Shown piece after piece: positions 28,454 through 37,994 of a stretch of 64,000 nt of DNA; within the stretch, counting starts at the first letter, position 1; each line of letters opens with the position of its first letter. Below the pieces are notes generated by a model. The model ran no database searches and had not been told where the DNA came from. It saw only the letters and a list, made by a program, of their open reading frames with translations. This stretch comes from Shewanella violacea DSS12 (GTDB taxonomy: Bacteria > Pseudomonadota > Gammaproteobacteria > Enterobacterales > Shewanellaceae). The translations under genes were made by a program, and so were the position numbers. The DNA is taken from positions 2,152,824 through 2,216,823 of the forward strand of contig NC_014012.1 in assembly GCF_000091325.1 (NCBI RefSeq). The letters run 5' to 3'.

Positions 28454-29164
28454 GTGAAATCTAACTCACCTTTACAACTATCTTTGCCCGTACATCTACC
28501 CGATGATGAGACGTTTAATAGTTATTATCCTGCGGCGGGTAACGATGAGCTTATTCAAAGCTTACAAGCCTGCGCCGAAGGACAAGTCCACCAGGCTGTT
28601 TTTCTCTGGGGGCCAGTCAAATCGGGTCGAACTCATCTGATGCATGCAGCCTGTGCCCATGCAAACGATTATCAAAGAAGTAGTTTCTATCTACCATTAG
28701 GCATACATGCCAGTATTTCTCCCGCCTTATTAGAAGGTTTAGAGCAGTTAGATCTTATCTGTATCGATGATGTCGATGCCATTGCCGGTCATCCACTGTG
28801 GGAAGAAGCTATTTTCGACCTCTATAACCGAGTCTCTGAAAATAATGACTGCTCCTTAATCGTCAGTGGTAGCGTTTCACCCACAGATTCAGGTTTTGGT
28901 CTTGCAGATCTTGTCTCTCGCATGCAATGGGGCCTCAATTATCAATTGCAGCCTATGGCCGATGAAGAGAAACTGGCGGCGCTGCAGCGACGTGCAGCCA
29001 TGCGTGGCCTGCAACTCGAGGATGATGTGGGACGTTTCTTGCTAAGTCGTTTAGCCAGAGACTTAAGGACCCTGTTTGATGTACTTGATAAATTAGATAA
29101 AGATTCACTCGTGCACCAGCGAAAGTTGACTATTCCTTTCGTTAAGAAGATGCTCAAGCTTTAA
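28454..29164 (+). CDS. hda: DnaA regulatory inactivator Hda
   Basis: 236 aa AAA+ protein. With the beta clamp it stimulates DnaA-ATP hydrolysis (RIDA) to prevent re-initiation of replication. The N-terminal clamp-binding motif 'LQLSLPVHLPDDETF' is present. The nucleotide-binding loop is 'GPVKSGRTHLMHAA', sensor and arginine-finger region 'LADLVSRMQWGLNYQLQP', and the C-terminal lid ends 'RKLTIPFVKKMLKL' as in E. coli. Start is GTG 28454. In E. coli uraA, hda and the arsC-like yfgD lie close together, and the same neighbours are seen here. Confidence 0.96.
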   Translation: MKSNSPLQLSLPVHLPDDETFNSYYPAAGNDELIQSLQACAEGQVHQAVFLWGPVKSGRTHLMHAACAHANDYQRSSFYLPLGIHASISPALLEGLEQLDLICIDDVDAIAGHPLWEEAIFDLYNRVSENNDCSLIVSGSVSPTDSGFGLADLVSRMQWGLNYQLQPMADEEKLAALQRRAAMRGLQLEDDVGRFLLSRLARDLRTLFDVLDKLDKDSLVHQRKLTIPFVKKMLKL

Positions 29165-29578
29165 TTCGAAGCGATTAAATTAAGCTATTTAAAAAACCGG
29201 TAATAATTCATATTATTAGCGGTTTTTTAATGTCTATTATTGGCCGTACTCATTGTATATTTTTCACCGTTATTCTAAGTTCGGCAACTAATACCAATTG
29301 GTATTAATCCAGTAAAGAGAGATCCGACTCATCTTGGGCTTATCACCATTCTTTCTCGTGCAGTGTCACTGGTGACAGGTTTATGTTAGCTGAGCGCTAC
29401 TTCCACAAATACAAATACAAATACAAATACAAATACAACCACAAGCACAGGCCGTAAGGGCTAGAGCATAGATTAAAGCTCATGTGTCAAGCCTCCTTAT
29501 TGAAGGGGACTTGGTTATTAATGAACATAAAAAAAGCGCCCTGAGGCGCTTTTACTGTATTGGGTCATTAAAAATGAG
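29165..29578. other. Intergenic region with two terminators and a hexamer microsatellite
   Basis: The hda terminator is at 29193-29228 (AACCGGTAATA / TATTATTAGCGGTT, then T6). At 29405-29434 there are five perfect ACAAAT units. At 29528-29553 a GCGCC-CTGA-GGCGC hairpin with flanking A/T runs terminates the convergent DUF2069 gene. No gene seen. Confidence 0.85.
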
Positions 29579-29950
29579 TTACTTCTTTTTCTTCTTTAGC
29601 CCTAGACCTAATTCTTTGCCACGAATACGAGCATAAAATGGAAAGCCTATCAGCAGGGCACCTAGTAGGAGCACTTCTATCAGAGCAAACAGGAAATGCT
29701 CTTCGGTGACGTAGATTAAGGTGAGACCATGAAGCATATACAAACAGATGATGTAGCTGGCCCAGGCATAGGTGTAGGGCTTACCTTCTATGATGCCTTT
29801 CAAGGGAAGTAGCATTGGGATTAACCACATTGCAGCAAATACCAGAGAATATTCTCCCGTTATTCCCTTGTTGATGAACCAAACACCGAGCATTAATACT
29901 AATGCAAGATAACCTGCCCGGCATAGATGAAACAAACGAGTCGAATTCAT
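29579..29950 (-). CDS. DUF2069 inner-membrane protein
   Basis: 123 aa with four hydrophobic segments ('GYLALVLMLGVWFINKG', 'YSLVFAAMWLIPMLLPLKG', 'ASYIICLYMLHGLTLIYV', 'FALIEVLLLGALLIGFPFY') and a Lys-rich tail ending in five Lys. Members are small predicted inner-membrane proteins of unknown function. It lies 9 bases after the arsC-like stop and so is in one operon with it. Confidence 0.88.
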   Translation of the reverse strand: MNSTRLFHLCRAGYLALVLMLGVWFINKGITGEYSLVFAAMWLIPMLLPLKGIIEGKPYTYAWASYIICLYMLHGLTLIYVTEEHFLFALIEVLLLGALLIGFPFYARIRGKELGLGLKKKKK

Positions 29951-29959
29951 TGGGCTGCC

Positions 29960-30310
29960 TTAAAGAATCGCAAGTACATTTTCAGGAGGACGGCCGATGG
30001 CAGCTTTATTGTTAGCCAGCACTATGGGGCGTTCAAGTAGTTTAGGGGTATCGACGATTGCCTGAATGAGTTGCTGTTCAGACAAGTTTGGATTGGCTAA
30101 ATCTTGTTCTTTATATTCAGTCTCTTTGGTGCGCATGAGCTCTCTCGCAGTTAAACCAAGCTTAGCCAGTAAAGCTTCAATTTCATTGGTTTTGAGAGGG
30201 GATTTCAGATACTCAACTATTTGGATTTCACAATCTCTTTCCTCTAATAAAGCTAAGGTTTGACGGCTTTTAGAGCAGCGTGGGTTATGAATAATACTGA
30301 CCATAGTCAT
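29960..30310 (-). CDS. Arsenate reductase-like protein (ArsC/YfgD family)
   Basis: 116 aa from ATG 30310 ('MTMVSIIHNPRCSKSRQTLA'). Cys in 'HNPRCSKSRQ' is the catalytic cysteine of the glutaredoxin-coupled ArsC fold, and the three basic residues of the anion pocket appear in 'ERPIVLANNKAAIGRPPENV'. It matches E. coli YfgD better than plasmid ArsC, so true arsenate reduction is not certain. The frame opens 20 codons upstream without support. Operon with DUF2069. Confidence 0.88.
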   Translation of the reverse strand: MTMVSIIHNPRCSKSRQTLALLEERDCEIQIVEYLKSPLKTNEIEALLAKLGLTARELMRTKETEYKEQDLANPNLSEQQLIQAIVDTPKLLERPIVLANNKAAIGRPPENVLAIL

Positions 30311-30497
30311 AGGCTTATGTCCGAATGCAAATATTGCCGACATCATACTCGAAAAGGTGATGAAAGTCACAATTAGAAAGCATAGATAAGGAGGGAGATT
30401 CGGGCTTGTTGCGGGAGGAACTCGAGCCGATAGGTGTGTGCAGAGGGAGATGAATATAGGTGACCTAAATGCAAGGCCACCTAGTTGTCATTCACTG

Positions 30498-31958
30498 TTA
30501 CTTAAGCGCTTCTAATGCGGTATTAGCTTGCCTGAATTGTCGAATTCTAGCCTCGATACGGGCAAGCTGTAACGGGTTTTCCTCTGACAGTCGATAAGCA
30601 AAGTTGAGCTGATCTATCGCGCCTTTATAGTCTGCAGCGAGTGCCATAGATTCGGCTTTAACAAAGTGTTCCATGGCTTTATTGCCGGTCTTTTTGTATG
30701 CATCGCTGAGCAAGAAGAAGGGCAATTGATTTTGTTTATCTAGGAAGATGAGCTCCTCTAGTAAGGGAATTGCTTTAGCTGCCTTGCCTGCTTCTATGTA
30801 CACATGGGCCAAGTTAGTGTTAATTACTTGAGAATATGGTTTAAGTTCACCTTGGGCCTCGAGTAGCTTAATGGCCTCATCAGTCGCTTCTCGTTCCACT
30901 AAAAGATCTGTCTTGGTATCGATATAAAAGAGATTATTTCTATTTTCTTTTAATAAGTTATCTATTATCGCCTCGGCTTCATCGAAACGCTTATTTCTAA
31001 ATAAAGCTAATGCTTTTCCGTAGAGTGCCGCGCTCTTGAAAGTATAAGTTCTTTTTCTGAGCTGTTTGTCGAACATAGCTAGGGCCGCTTCTTCGCTGAA
31101 GCTGGAGAATCTTACCTGGATTCGCGCCTTGGCTAACTGAAAGTCTATATTGTCCGGAATATACCTGTGGGGATACTGAGCCGCCCGGTTACGGGCCTCT
31201 GTAATTCGTGACTCGGGAAGTGGGTGAGTCAACAACATCTGTGGCGGCTTGCTGGTGAAGCGGTAGCGAGTGGCAAGTTTAGCGAAAAAATCGGCAGCGC
31301 CATTGGGATCGAAACCCGCATCAACCAAAATCTGCATGCCTATTCTGTCAGCTTCTTTTTCATGGGCTCGGGTAAAGTTGATTTTTGACTGAGTCGCCAG
31401 TGCTTGTGTAGTGGCCAGTGCCGCCATTCCCGCCTGTGGTACGGCTATGGTCAGGAGTATTGCACCCAACATGCCGACAATTGTTGCGGTTGAACTCTTA
31501 TTCTGCGCCTCTAATGAACGAGCTAAGTGCCTCTGGGTTACGTGAGTAATCTCGTGGCCCAGTACAGAGGCGATTTGGCTCTCATTATCGGCGTTTAAAA
31601 ACAATCCCGTGTGAACACCGACATGTCCTCCGAAGAAAGCAAAAGCGTTTATCTCATCATTTCTTAATAAGAAGAAATAGAAGGGGGTCTTAACGCCCGT
31701 CGCATGAGCCACCAGTTTATTTCCAAGCTCGGTGAGATACTGGCTCAATACCGGGTCGTTGAGCATGGGGGCCGAGGAGCGGATCACCCGCATATACGCA
31801 TCGCCATAAATGGTCTCTTTTTCGAGACTAAAAGTATTGACGGCTGCAGTACCCAGATCGGGAAGATCATTGTTTGCAAAAGCCAGTGGCACGGTAGCAC
31901 AGAAAATAAGTGAAATGGCACCGGCTAACAGAGACTTGGTTGATGTAATTTTACTCAA
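30498..31958 (-). CDS. bepA: Periplasmic M48 metalloprotease/chaperone BepA
   Basis: About 486 aa. Signal peptide ends at 'PLAFA'. The zinc site HEITH lies at residues 142-146 of the longer frame, with the third ligand Glu in 'HEKEADRIG'; 'LTHPLPESRI' holds the regulatory His. Four or more TPR repeats fill the C-terminal half. BepA assists LptD maturation, degrades stalled outer-membrane proteins and works with the BAM complex. The frame opens at ATG 31979, but TTG 31958 has an ideal AAGGA upstream and leaves a normal signal peptide (MSKITSTKSLL), so I prefer it; certainty about the start is moderate. Confidence 0.93.
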   Translation of the reverse strand: MSKITSTKSLLAGAISLIFCATVPLAFANNDLPDLGTAAVNTFSLEKETIYGDAYMRVIRSSAPMLNDPVLSQYLTELGNKLVAHATGVKTPFYFFLLRNDEINAFAFFGGHVGVHTGLFLNADNESQIASVLGHEITHVTQRHLARSLEAQNKSSTATIVGMLGAILLTIAVPQAGMAALATTQALATQSKINFTRAHEKEADRIGMQILVDAGFDPNGAADFFAKLATRYRFTSKPPQMLLTHPLPESRITEARNRAAQYPHRYIPDNIDFQLAKARIQVRFSSFSEEAALAMFDKQLRKRTYTFKSAALYGKALALFRNKRFDEAEAIIDNLLKENRNNLFYIDTKTDLLVEREATDEAIKLLEAQGELKPYSQVINTNLAHVYIEAGKAAKAIPLLEELIFLDKQNQLPFFLLSDAYKKTGNKAMEHFVKAESMALAADYKGAIDQLNFAYRLSEENPLQLARIEARIRQFRQANTALEALK

Positions 31959-32242
31959 ACTTATCCTTAATATGGGCAATGAGGCCTTGTTATGACCATT
32001 CTCTAGTGACTAAGTTAATCATTATTAAACAAGCTGCTGAGTTTATTCGAATAACTCATGTAATTATGCTTATTGTTATGATTAATATTACCTGCAGTTT
32101 TGCGCATATTCCATACTTGTGTATATTCATTATAAATATCACACTTGGCATTTAACACAAGGCGATAGATTCATCATGGTTACCTTGTGGTTTGTGTTGC
32201 AACTTAGGATAATAGCCAAAGTTTGTTCATGGCAAGATTATT

Positions 32243-32458
32243 ATGGTTTTTATCGATTTAACCGCACTTCGTTGTCCCTTGGCGTTAGTTAAAGTCAAAC
32301 TCGCATTGAAAAAGCTCAACTGCGACGATGTACTTAGGGTTACGTTATCAGACACTGGCTCTAGGCAGGATGTTCCCCGGTTTTTAAAAAAAGTCGGTTA
32401 TCGTTACTCAGAGGTGAGAAATGATGATCGGGTCTTAATATTAGAAATAGTCAAATAG
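32243..32458 (+). CDS. TusA/SirA-family sulfurtransferase-like protein
   Basis: 71 aa. The conserved Cys-Pro pair is C11-P12 in 'DLTALRCPLALVKVKLALKK', the sulfur-carrying Cys of the family, followed by the two-helix, four-strand pattern typical of TusA. Proteins of this class pass persulfide sulfur to tRNA thiolation, molybdopterin or other acceptors. This one is shorter than TusA (81 aa) and lies next to bepA and the PerM-like gene, so it is probably a paralogue of unknown partner. The next gene starts 59 bases later. Confidence 0.88.
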   Translation: MVFIDLTALRCPLALVKVKLALKKLNCDDVLRVTLSDTGSRQDVPRFLKKVGYRYSEVRNDDRVLILEIVK

Positions 32459-32517
32459 ACCTTAGCTACTGCACAGTGACAACGAGACGATCAACAGTTT
32501 ATTTTCAGGAATGGTGA

Positions 32518-33600
32518 ATGTTAACTTTATTAACAACTTGGTATAAAGAACGTTTTAGCGACCCACAAGCGGTGACCTTAGTCCTTATTTTGATTGGGAT
32601 TGCCCTAGTTATTTATTTTGCTGGTGGCTTGTTGGCGCCTTTATTGGTGGCCTTAGTGCTGGCCTTCTTACTCGAGTGGCCGGTGGCACAGATGTCAAGG
32701 CTAGGCATTAATCGAACCACAGCTGCCTCATTAGTGTTATTCATGTTTGTCGGTGTCATGCTGGTGCTGATATTTGGTTTGGTCCCCAGCATCTGGAAAC
32801 AAGGCGTTGCCCTGGTTACTGACTTGCCTACTATGCTTGATAAAGGCTTAATCACTGCCCAAGGTTATATCAATCAATACCCACAGTTTATTAATCCAGA
32901 TCAGCTAGATAGTATGGTTATTGAGCTGAAAAAAATGTTGGATACACAACACCTTCTGGATATTGGTAAGCAAATTCTTGGCTATTCGGCATCCTTGTTA
33001 GTCTTGATGGTATACGCCATTTTGGTTCCGCTATTGGTATTTTTCTTTTTAAAGGATAAAGATGAACTGCTTAGTGGCAGTAAGCGATTTATTCCCACTA
33101 ATCGAGATCTGGCTCATAAGGTTTGGATTGAGATGAATCAGCAGATATTTAACTATATTCGTGGCAAAGTGATAGAGATAATCATCATAGGCGTGGTGAG
33201 TTACATCTTCTTCGCGCTAATGGATCTTAGGTATGCAGCCCTGTTAGGCGTGTTAACCGGGTTTTCTGTACTTATCCCTTATGTAGGTGCAACGTTAGTG
33301 ACTCTGCCCATCGCGCTAGTGGCTTTCTTCCAATGGGGGATTAGCCCAGAGTTTGGCTATCTTATGTTAGGTTACGCCATTATTCAGGCATTAGATGGTA
33401 ACGTTTTGGTTCCCATTGTGTTCTCAGATGCAGTGGACCTACACCCTGTGTTTATTATCGCCGCGGTGTTGATTTTTGGTGGTCTATGGGGAGTTTGGGG
33501 GGTGTTCTTCGCCATACCATTAGCCTCTCTGGTTAAGGCGGTATTAAATGCCTGGCCGACACTGGAACCTAAAGTTGAAACAGTAGAAAAAGCATCGTAA
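32518..33600 (+). CDS. AI-2E family transporter (PerM-like)
   Basis: 360 aa, 7-8 TM segments. N-terminal helices 'ALVIYFAGGLLAPLLVALVLAFLLEWP' and the C-terminal 'GYAIIQALDGNVLVPIVFSD' with 'GGLWGVWGVFFAIPLASLVKA' are hallmarks of the family. Proteins of this class include TqsA, some Na+/H+ antiporters and PerM; substrate is unknown here. In E. coli perM lies next to bepA, in the same arrangement. A terminator follows at 33622-33646. Confidence 0.9.
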   Translation: MLTLLTTWYKERFSDPQAVTLVLILIGIALVIYFAGGLLAPLLVALVLAFLLEWPVAQMSRLGINRTTAASLVLFMFVGVMLVLIFGLVPSIWKQGVALVTDLPTMLDKGLITAQGYINQYPQFINPDQLDSMVIELKKMLDTQHLLDIGKQILGYSASLLVLMVYAILVPLLVFFFLKDKDELLSGSKRFIPTNRDLAHKVWIEMNQQIFNYIRGKVIEIIIIGVVSYIFFALMDLRYAALLGVLTGFSVLIPYVGATLVTLPIALVAFFQWGISPEFGYLMLGYAIIQALDGNVLVPIVFSDAVDLHPVFIIAAVLIFGGLWGVWGVFFAIPLASLVKAVLNAWPTLEPKVETVEKAS

Positions 33601-33621
33601 ATTAATGAGCAATACCAGCAT

Positions 33622-33646
33622 AAAAAAGGGCCTTTGGTCCTTTTTT
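33622..33646 (+). terminator. Bidirectional terminator between perM-like gene and argP
   Basis: AAAAAAGGGCC-TTT-GGTCCTTTTTT with one G-U pair. It lies between the convergent genes and can serve both. Confidence 0.9.
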
Positions 33647-33678
33647 ATGGCCTATTCATCGATAAATCAGTTAAGACA

Positions 33679-34572
33679 TTAATCATGGTATAGGGACTGT
33701 TTCGCCGTGACCGCCAAAGACCGATAGATGATGGTCGTCTGCTTGGCTTTAATGTTCCAATGTTGCCAATACAGGGGCACACGTTTACGTTTACCTGGGG
33801 TTATCTCAATTAATAGGCCTTTCTCTAGTAAGGGCTCAGCTTGAAGATGGGCTACTAGGCCGTATCCTAATCCTTGCAATATAGCATCGAGAAAACTCTC
33901 GGAGGAGGGGATCTTATGCTCACGCCAGCTACCCGTTTGCATCTTAAAATATCGACTTAGATACTGCTCATGAAGTTTATCTTTAGTCGAGAATATCACT
34001 GCAGGTGCTAACTCCAGCGAGGTTTGAGATACACTGACAGGGAAATATTGCGCGATAAACTCAGGTGTTGCAACGCACAGGTACTCCATATCACCCAGAT
34101 ATTCACTGCTGCAACCGGCGAGTGCTTGTTTGCTGGTGGTGACACAGCCGACCGCCTCACCATTCTTGAGTAAATTATGGGTGTAAGACTCATCATCGAC
34201 TATCAACTCGAGTAACCACTGATGACGCTTAAACACCTCACTCAGTGCGGGTAAGAACCAGGTGGCTAAACTGTCGGCATTGACCGCTATTTTCACTATG
34301 GTGGGTAAGTTTGGGTCATCTACATCCATCTCACTCCTGAGTTCACTTTCTAATAATTCCACTTGAGAATAGTGGCGTAATAGACGTTTACCGGTAAGGG
34401 TTGCTTCTACAGGACTGGAGCGAATGACTAAGGCCTGACCGACTCTCTCCTCTAGCAGTTTTATGCGTTGGGACACGGCGGATTGAGTGATGCAAAGTAC
34501 CTTAGCCGCACGTTCGAAACCGCCCTCACAGATCACTACAGATAGGGCTCGCAGGTGTGCATAATCGAGCAA
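33679..34572 (-). CDS. argP: LysR-family regulator ArgP (IciA)
   Basis: 297 aa. The HTH at residues 18-45 ('GGFERAAKVLCITQSAVSQ') is followed by the effector domain. Sequence and context match ArgP, which senses lysine and arginine and activates the exporter gene argO; the exporter gene is divergently placed 127 bp away here. Start at ATG 34572 ('MLDYAHLRALSVVI'). Confidence 0.92.
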   Translation of the reverse strand: MLDYAHLRALSVVICEGGFERAAKVLCITQSAVSQRIKLLEERVGQALVIRSSPVEATLTGKRLLRHYSQVELLESELRSEMDVDDPNLPTIVKIAVNADSLATWFLPALSEVFKRHQWLLELIVDDESYTHNLLKNGEAVGCVTTSKQALAGCSSEYLGDMEYLCVATPEFIAQYFPVSVSQTSLELAPAVIFSTKDKLHEQYLSRYFKMQTGSWREHKIPSSESFLDAILQGLGYGLVAHLQAEPLLEKGLLIEITPGKRKRVPLYWQHWNIKAKQTTIIYRSLAVTAKQSLYHD

Positions 34573-34699
34573 AGCTTAACTCCTCAGAATAAATTAGCTG
34601 CTGTATTAGTTTTACTTATACAGCATAATAAATATTAGTTATATTTATTTATCCAGCTTGTGTACCCTTGCGATCAATCAGATATTTTAGGAAAAACCG
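34573..34699. promoter_or_regulatory. Divergent argP-argO control region
   Basis: 127 AT-rich bases with TTAGTTTTACTTATACAGC and TTAGTTATATTTATTTATCC, the pattern of T-N11-A sites used by LysR proteins. It is the only place for the argO promoter and ArgP operator. Site boundaries cannot be set from sequence alone. Confidence 0.5.
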
Positions 34700-35311
34700 A
34701 TGCAGGCATTCATTCAAGGTGTAGGAATAGGCGGGAGCCTTATTATGGCAGTAGGGGCGCAAAATGCCTTCGTATTGAAACAAGGGTTAATGCGTTCCCA
34801 CTCTCTGCCCATTGCGGCCCTGTGCTCTATCATAGATGCCTTGATGATCACCGCGGGGGTTGCGGGTTTAGGCCATCTCATTGTGACATTTCCCTTGATA
34901 AAGGATATTGCCAGTATTGGTGGAGCCATTTTTCTACTGGTCTATGGTGCCAGGGCGCTTAAATCATCATTTAGCGAGCAGGTTATGGCCCAGGAGGGCA
35001 ATCATGGCACTGGGACGCTAAAAGCGGCCGTGTTAACCACATTAGGCATCAGTCTCCTCAACCCTCATCTGTATTTAGACACTGTGGTGTTATTGGGCAG
35101 CATAAGTGCTCAATTTGAAGGGGCCGATAGACCTTTGTTTGGCGCAGGCGCTGTTCTGGCTTCTTTTGTGTGGTTTTTCAGCTTAAGTTTTGGTGCTAGG
35201 TATTTAAGTCCATTATTTCAGAAACCCAAGGCCTGGTGCTATCTGGACAGGTTTATCTGCCTGACTATGTGGACCATTGCTTGTGTCTTAATATGGCCCT
35301 ATTTCGCTTAG
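34700..35311 (+). CDS. argO: LysE/ArgO-family amino acid exporter
   Basis: 203 aa with six TM segments. The family start 'IGGSLIMAVGAQNAFVLKQG' and 'LGISLLNPHLYLDTVVLLG' are clear LysE/ArgO motifs. It exports arginine (and canavanine) or lysine across the inner membrane and would be switched on by ArgP. SD TAGGAAAA precedes ATG 34700. Its last 60 bases recur at 36470 and 44650 (see the junction repeats). Confidence 0.94.
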   Translation: MQAFIQGVGIGGSLIMAVGAQNAFVLKQGLMRSHSLPIAALCSIIDALMITAGVAGLGHLIVTFPLIKDIASIGGAIFLLVYGARALKSSFSEQVMAQEGNHGTGTLKAAVLTTLGISLLNPHLYLDTVVLLGSISAQFEGADRPLFGAGAVLASFVWFFSLSFGARYLSPLFQKPKAWCYLDRFICLTMWTIACVLIWPYFA

Positions 35312-35412
35312 ATTTCTCTGTAGCACTTTTTATTTATGTGTTTTATAGGCACAAAAAAGCCCGCGATAAGCGGGCTTTTGTTTGAATAAGTTGATTAAAT
35401 TAGTCTTGCTTC
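35251..35412 (+). repeat. argO/bcp junction, copy A (true argO end)
   Basis: Contains the argO 3' end, the bidirectional terminator (AAAAAAGCCCGC-GATAA-GCGGGCTTTTG, 35353-35380) and the last four bcp codons read on the minus strand, then diverges at 35413. Copies B (36463-38101) and C (44644-44858) repeat the same order. Confidence 0.85.
35353..35380. terminator. Bidirectional terminator after argO
   Basis: AGCCCGC-GATAA-GCGGGCT stem flanked by A6 and T4. In the ancestral order it would have served argO and bcp together. The sequence from 35413 to 35628 shows no gene. Confidence 0.88.
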
Positions 35413-35628
35413 AATTGATCTTTGGGACAAAACGACTTAGTGCAGTCGACCTAAATCATTTATGCCCCATTCCTTGCTAGGGATACAGCTCGCCAGTTAA
35501 CCCAGCATTGCTTTTATTATTGAAGCTAGGATCCGGCTCCATTCGATTCCACCCTGTTAATAAACGAAATGCTTGCGGAAGAACGGCTAGGGATGCCAAT
35601 TCGCTGATTTCAACTTACTGAATAATTT

Positions 35629-35967
35629 TCAGTCCATTCGGGTAATAAAGGTTTGCTCGTTATCCACAAAAGCCACAAAGCCGCCGTGATAGATAAACAC
35701 CCGACCACGCCCCTCTACTAGGCAGGCAAGCTGTGGGTCCAAATCTTCTTCGTTATCCTGACTTTGAAAAGTGCCGGTATCGGTGATTACGCCGCTGAGT
35801 GTAGGCAAATATCCATAAGTACGCTTGGCTTGATCAATCAGGTTCAATTCGCTAGCGGTAGAGAAGCAAAAGGGAATCTCACCGGCTTCTTCGATAAATA
35901 TAGTTTTCAGTTCTTCAAAAGCTGTAATCACAAGCCAGTCGATGCCGTTAGCATGATGGATAAACAT
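35629..35967 (-). CDS. Hypothetical protein, 112 aa
   Basis: I do not recognise a family. The frame is intact, acidic (many Glu and Asp), with a central 'GYLPTLSGVITDTGTFQ' and a C-terminal 'GRGRVFIYHGGFVAFVDNEQ' that looks like a beta-rich small cytoplasmic domain. No signal peptide or membrane segment. Start is ATG 35967 with GAGAA upstream. It sits alone between junction copies A and B, so it may have arrived with that inserted stretch. Confidence 0.6.
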   Translation of the reverse strand: MFIHHANGIDWLVITAFEELKTIFIEEAGEIPFCFSTASELNLIDQAKRTYGYLPTLSGVITDTGTFQSQDNEEDLDPQLACLVEGRGRVFIYHGGFVAFVDNEQTFITRMD

Positions 35968-36462
35968 AGAGTTTCTCGTTAATTCTGATGCTGAGATTTT
36001 ATCACTATCAGAGGAGAACCTAGTAGTGATTTAGTTGCTAAAGCCGGTAATTCTGTGCCATTACCGGACATTCACTAGGCCAACTTGAAACACGTTTTTG
36101 CCCCAAAGCTTGCTAGCCTTCAAATGAAGACTGGTTACATTTTGTATTGGTTTCATTTGGCTGGTTTTACATCGGGACGAGTGTTTGAAGGTTGTACCTT
36201 CACTGTAACCTAACGCCTGTCCGGCGAGGATTGTGCAGCTACTTCTGCGAGACGACGCGAGTACGGTCCCTGTAGTCTCTGCGGCAGCGTCCATGCTGCC
36301 GAAGCTCGCAGCCGCCTCTACACTGGCTGTTCTACAAGAATGGGGTCTCTTCAATTTGAGCTTGATTACTAGCATGCTGTAACTAATTTAGCCCAAAGCG
36401 TGTTAGTTACGAATGAAACTTTAGGCTATTTTACCTTATTCGTTCCGACCCCTTTATCTGCC
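35968..36462. other. Non-coding accessory segment with palindromes
   Basis: About 495 bases. CCGGTAAT and ATTACCGG (36044-36067) form a perfect hairpin. A 104-codon minus frame (36061-36375) has low-complexity composition and no ribosome-binding site, and I do not call it a gene. TAGTTAC-type short repeats occur at 36365 and 36405. No attC or REP structure can be proven. Confidence 0.4.
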
Positions 36463-36580
36463 TTTATCTGGAGTTATCTGGACCATTGCTAGCGTCTTGA
36501 TATGGCCCTATTTCGCTTAGATTTCTCTGTAGCACTTTTTATTTATGTGTTTTATAAGCACAAAAAAGCCCGCGATGAGC

Positions 36581-37994
36581 GTAATGCCGATCATTTAGTG
36601 ATTTATCGATCGGTTGACTGATCTTCTAGATGCTTCAGAATCCGGGTCCTATCTCTAGGCCTCGGATTTTTTATGCAAGTTTCTCAAGCTTTTGACATGA
36701 TCAACCAACTCAAACCTCATCAAGTTGAAACTCTCGCAGATTTACTCCCTCTGGAACTGATAGAGGAAGCGTATTCATTGACTGATACAGTCACGATAAG
36801 AAAACGTAAATTAACCTTAGAGTCAATGGCTTGGCTTCTTATCGGTATGGCTATCTATAACGATAAGTCGATGGCTCATATCGTTAATATGCTCGACATC
36901 GTTGATAGGGAGGGCAAGCCATTTGTTGCTCCGAGCGCATTAACTCAACGACGCAAAGATCTGGGTGAAGCGGCAATGAAAGCACTGTTTGAGTGCACTC
37001 AAGCTCACTGGAATCGTGAAGCCCTGCACCCAAGTTGGAATGGACTGATGTTACTCGGAGTCGATGGGGTAGTGTGGCGGACAGAAGATACTCCAGATAA
37101 CGCAGAAGCCTTCTCTCGACAAAAAGATACTCAATATCCTCAAGTTCGTATGGTCTGCCAAATGGAATTAAGTAGTCATCTTATTACCGCTAGTGCTTTC
37201 GATGATTACGCCGTTAATGAGATGATTTTGGCCGAAAAGCTCATCGACTCGACACCGGATCATAGCCTAACACTGTTTGACCGAGGATTTTATTCACTGG
37301 GGCTACTTCATCAGTGGCAAACCACGGGTAACGAGCGACACTGGTTGATCCCTTTGAAAAAAAATGTCCAATATGAGGTGGTTCGTAGCTTGGGGCGCAA
37401 CGATAAAATCGTCCAATTAAAAAGCAATCCACATGCCAGAAAACGATGGCCAAAGCTGCCTTATGAACTGGAAGTTAGGTTAATAAGTCGAAAGATTAAT
37501 GGCAAGGAATACTCGGTTTTGACATCAATGATAGATCCCATGCGTTATCCAGTTACAGACATAGCTGACTTATACGTGCATCGATGGGAAATAGAATTAG
37601 GTTATCGAGAGCAGAAACAATACATGCTAGGTAATCGTTTAACGTTGAGAAGTCGACTGCCAGAGCTTGTAAAACAGGAGTTGTGGGGGATCTTACTCAC
37701 CTACAATCTAGTGCGTTATCAGATGGTGAAAATGTGTCATAAACTCAAAGGGGATTATCTCCCTTATCAATTGAGTTTTAATGGTTCTTTGGCTCATATT
37801 TTGAGGCTATTAGTGGGTTTGCCTTACTCGACACCAGGTGCTATTCCTCGTCAGCTTAAATACTTCTACGACATGGCAGAGAGCCTGATTTTAGAACCTC
37901 GACGAACTCGGTCTTACCCTAGGATGGTCAAGCGCAGACCACAGAAATATGCCAGAAATAAAAAATGCCAGTAAGCTTAACTTACCGGCATTAC
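36581..37994 (+). mobile_element. IS4-family insertion sequence, 1414 bp, intact
   Basis: Terminal inverted repeats GTAATGCCG at both outer ends (36581 and complement ending 37994). The flanking target duplication CGCGATGAGC (10 bp) is at 36571-36580 and 37995-38004. One transposase gene fills the element. Perfect target duplication and intact gene argue for a recent insertion. The target is the loop and stem of the junction terminator. Confidence 0.93.
36673..37974 (+). CDS. IS4-family transposase
   Basis: 433 aa DDE transposase. The N-terminal IS4 domain (residues about 15-105) precedes the catalytic core: first Asp D131 in 'LLGVDGVVW', second in '[10 protein letters not shown]', and the Y(2)R(3)E(6)K signature in '[15 protein letters not shown]'. 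A Lys/Arg-rich tail follows. Start GTG/ATG alternatives are not needed; ATG 36673 is close to the left inverted repeat, as usual. All catalytic residues are present, so it may be active. Confidence 0.93.
   Translation: MQVSQAFDMINQLKPHQVETLADLLPLELIEEAYSLTDTVTIRKRKLTLESMAWLLIGMAIYNDKSMAHIVNMLDIVDREGKPFVAPSALTQRRKDLGEAAMKALFECTQAHWNREALHPSWNGLMLLGVDGVVWRTEDTPDNAEAFSRQKDTQYPQVRMVCQMELSSHLITASAFDDYAVNEMILAEKLIDSTPDHSLTLFDRGFYSLGLLHQWQTTGNERHWLIPLKKNVQYEVVRSLGRNDKIVQLKSNPHARKRWPKLPYELEVRLISRKINGKEYSVLTSMIDPMRYPVTDIADLYVHRWEIELGYREQKQYMLGNRLTLRSRLPELVKQELWGILLTYNLVRYQMVKMCHKLKGDYLPYQLSFNGSLAHILRLLVGLPYSTPGAIPRQLKYFYDMAESLILEPRRTRSYPRMVKRRPQKYARNKKCQ

Noticed and set aside
36061..36375. 104-codon minus-strand frame between junction copies A and B
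   Set aside because: Ser/Ala/Lys-biased composition, no ribosome-binding site, no domain; overlaps palindromic non-coding DNA.
36180..36420. Possible integron attC site (TAACGCCT ... GTGTTAGTTA)
   Set aside because: The GTTRRRY core is not matched on both sides and no integrase gene is present; the pairing is too weak.
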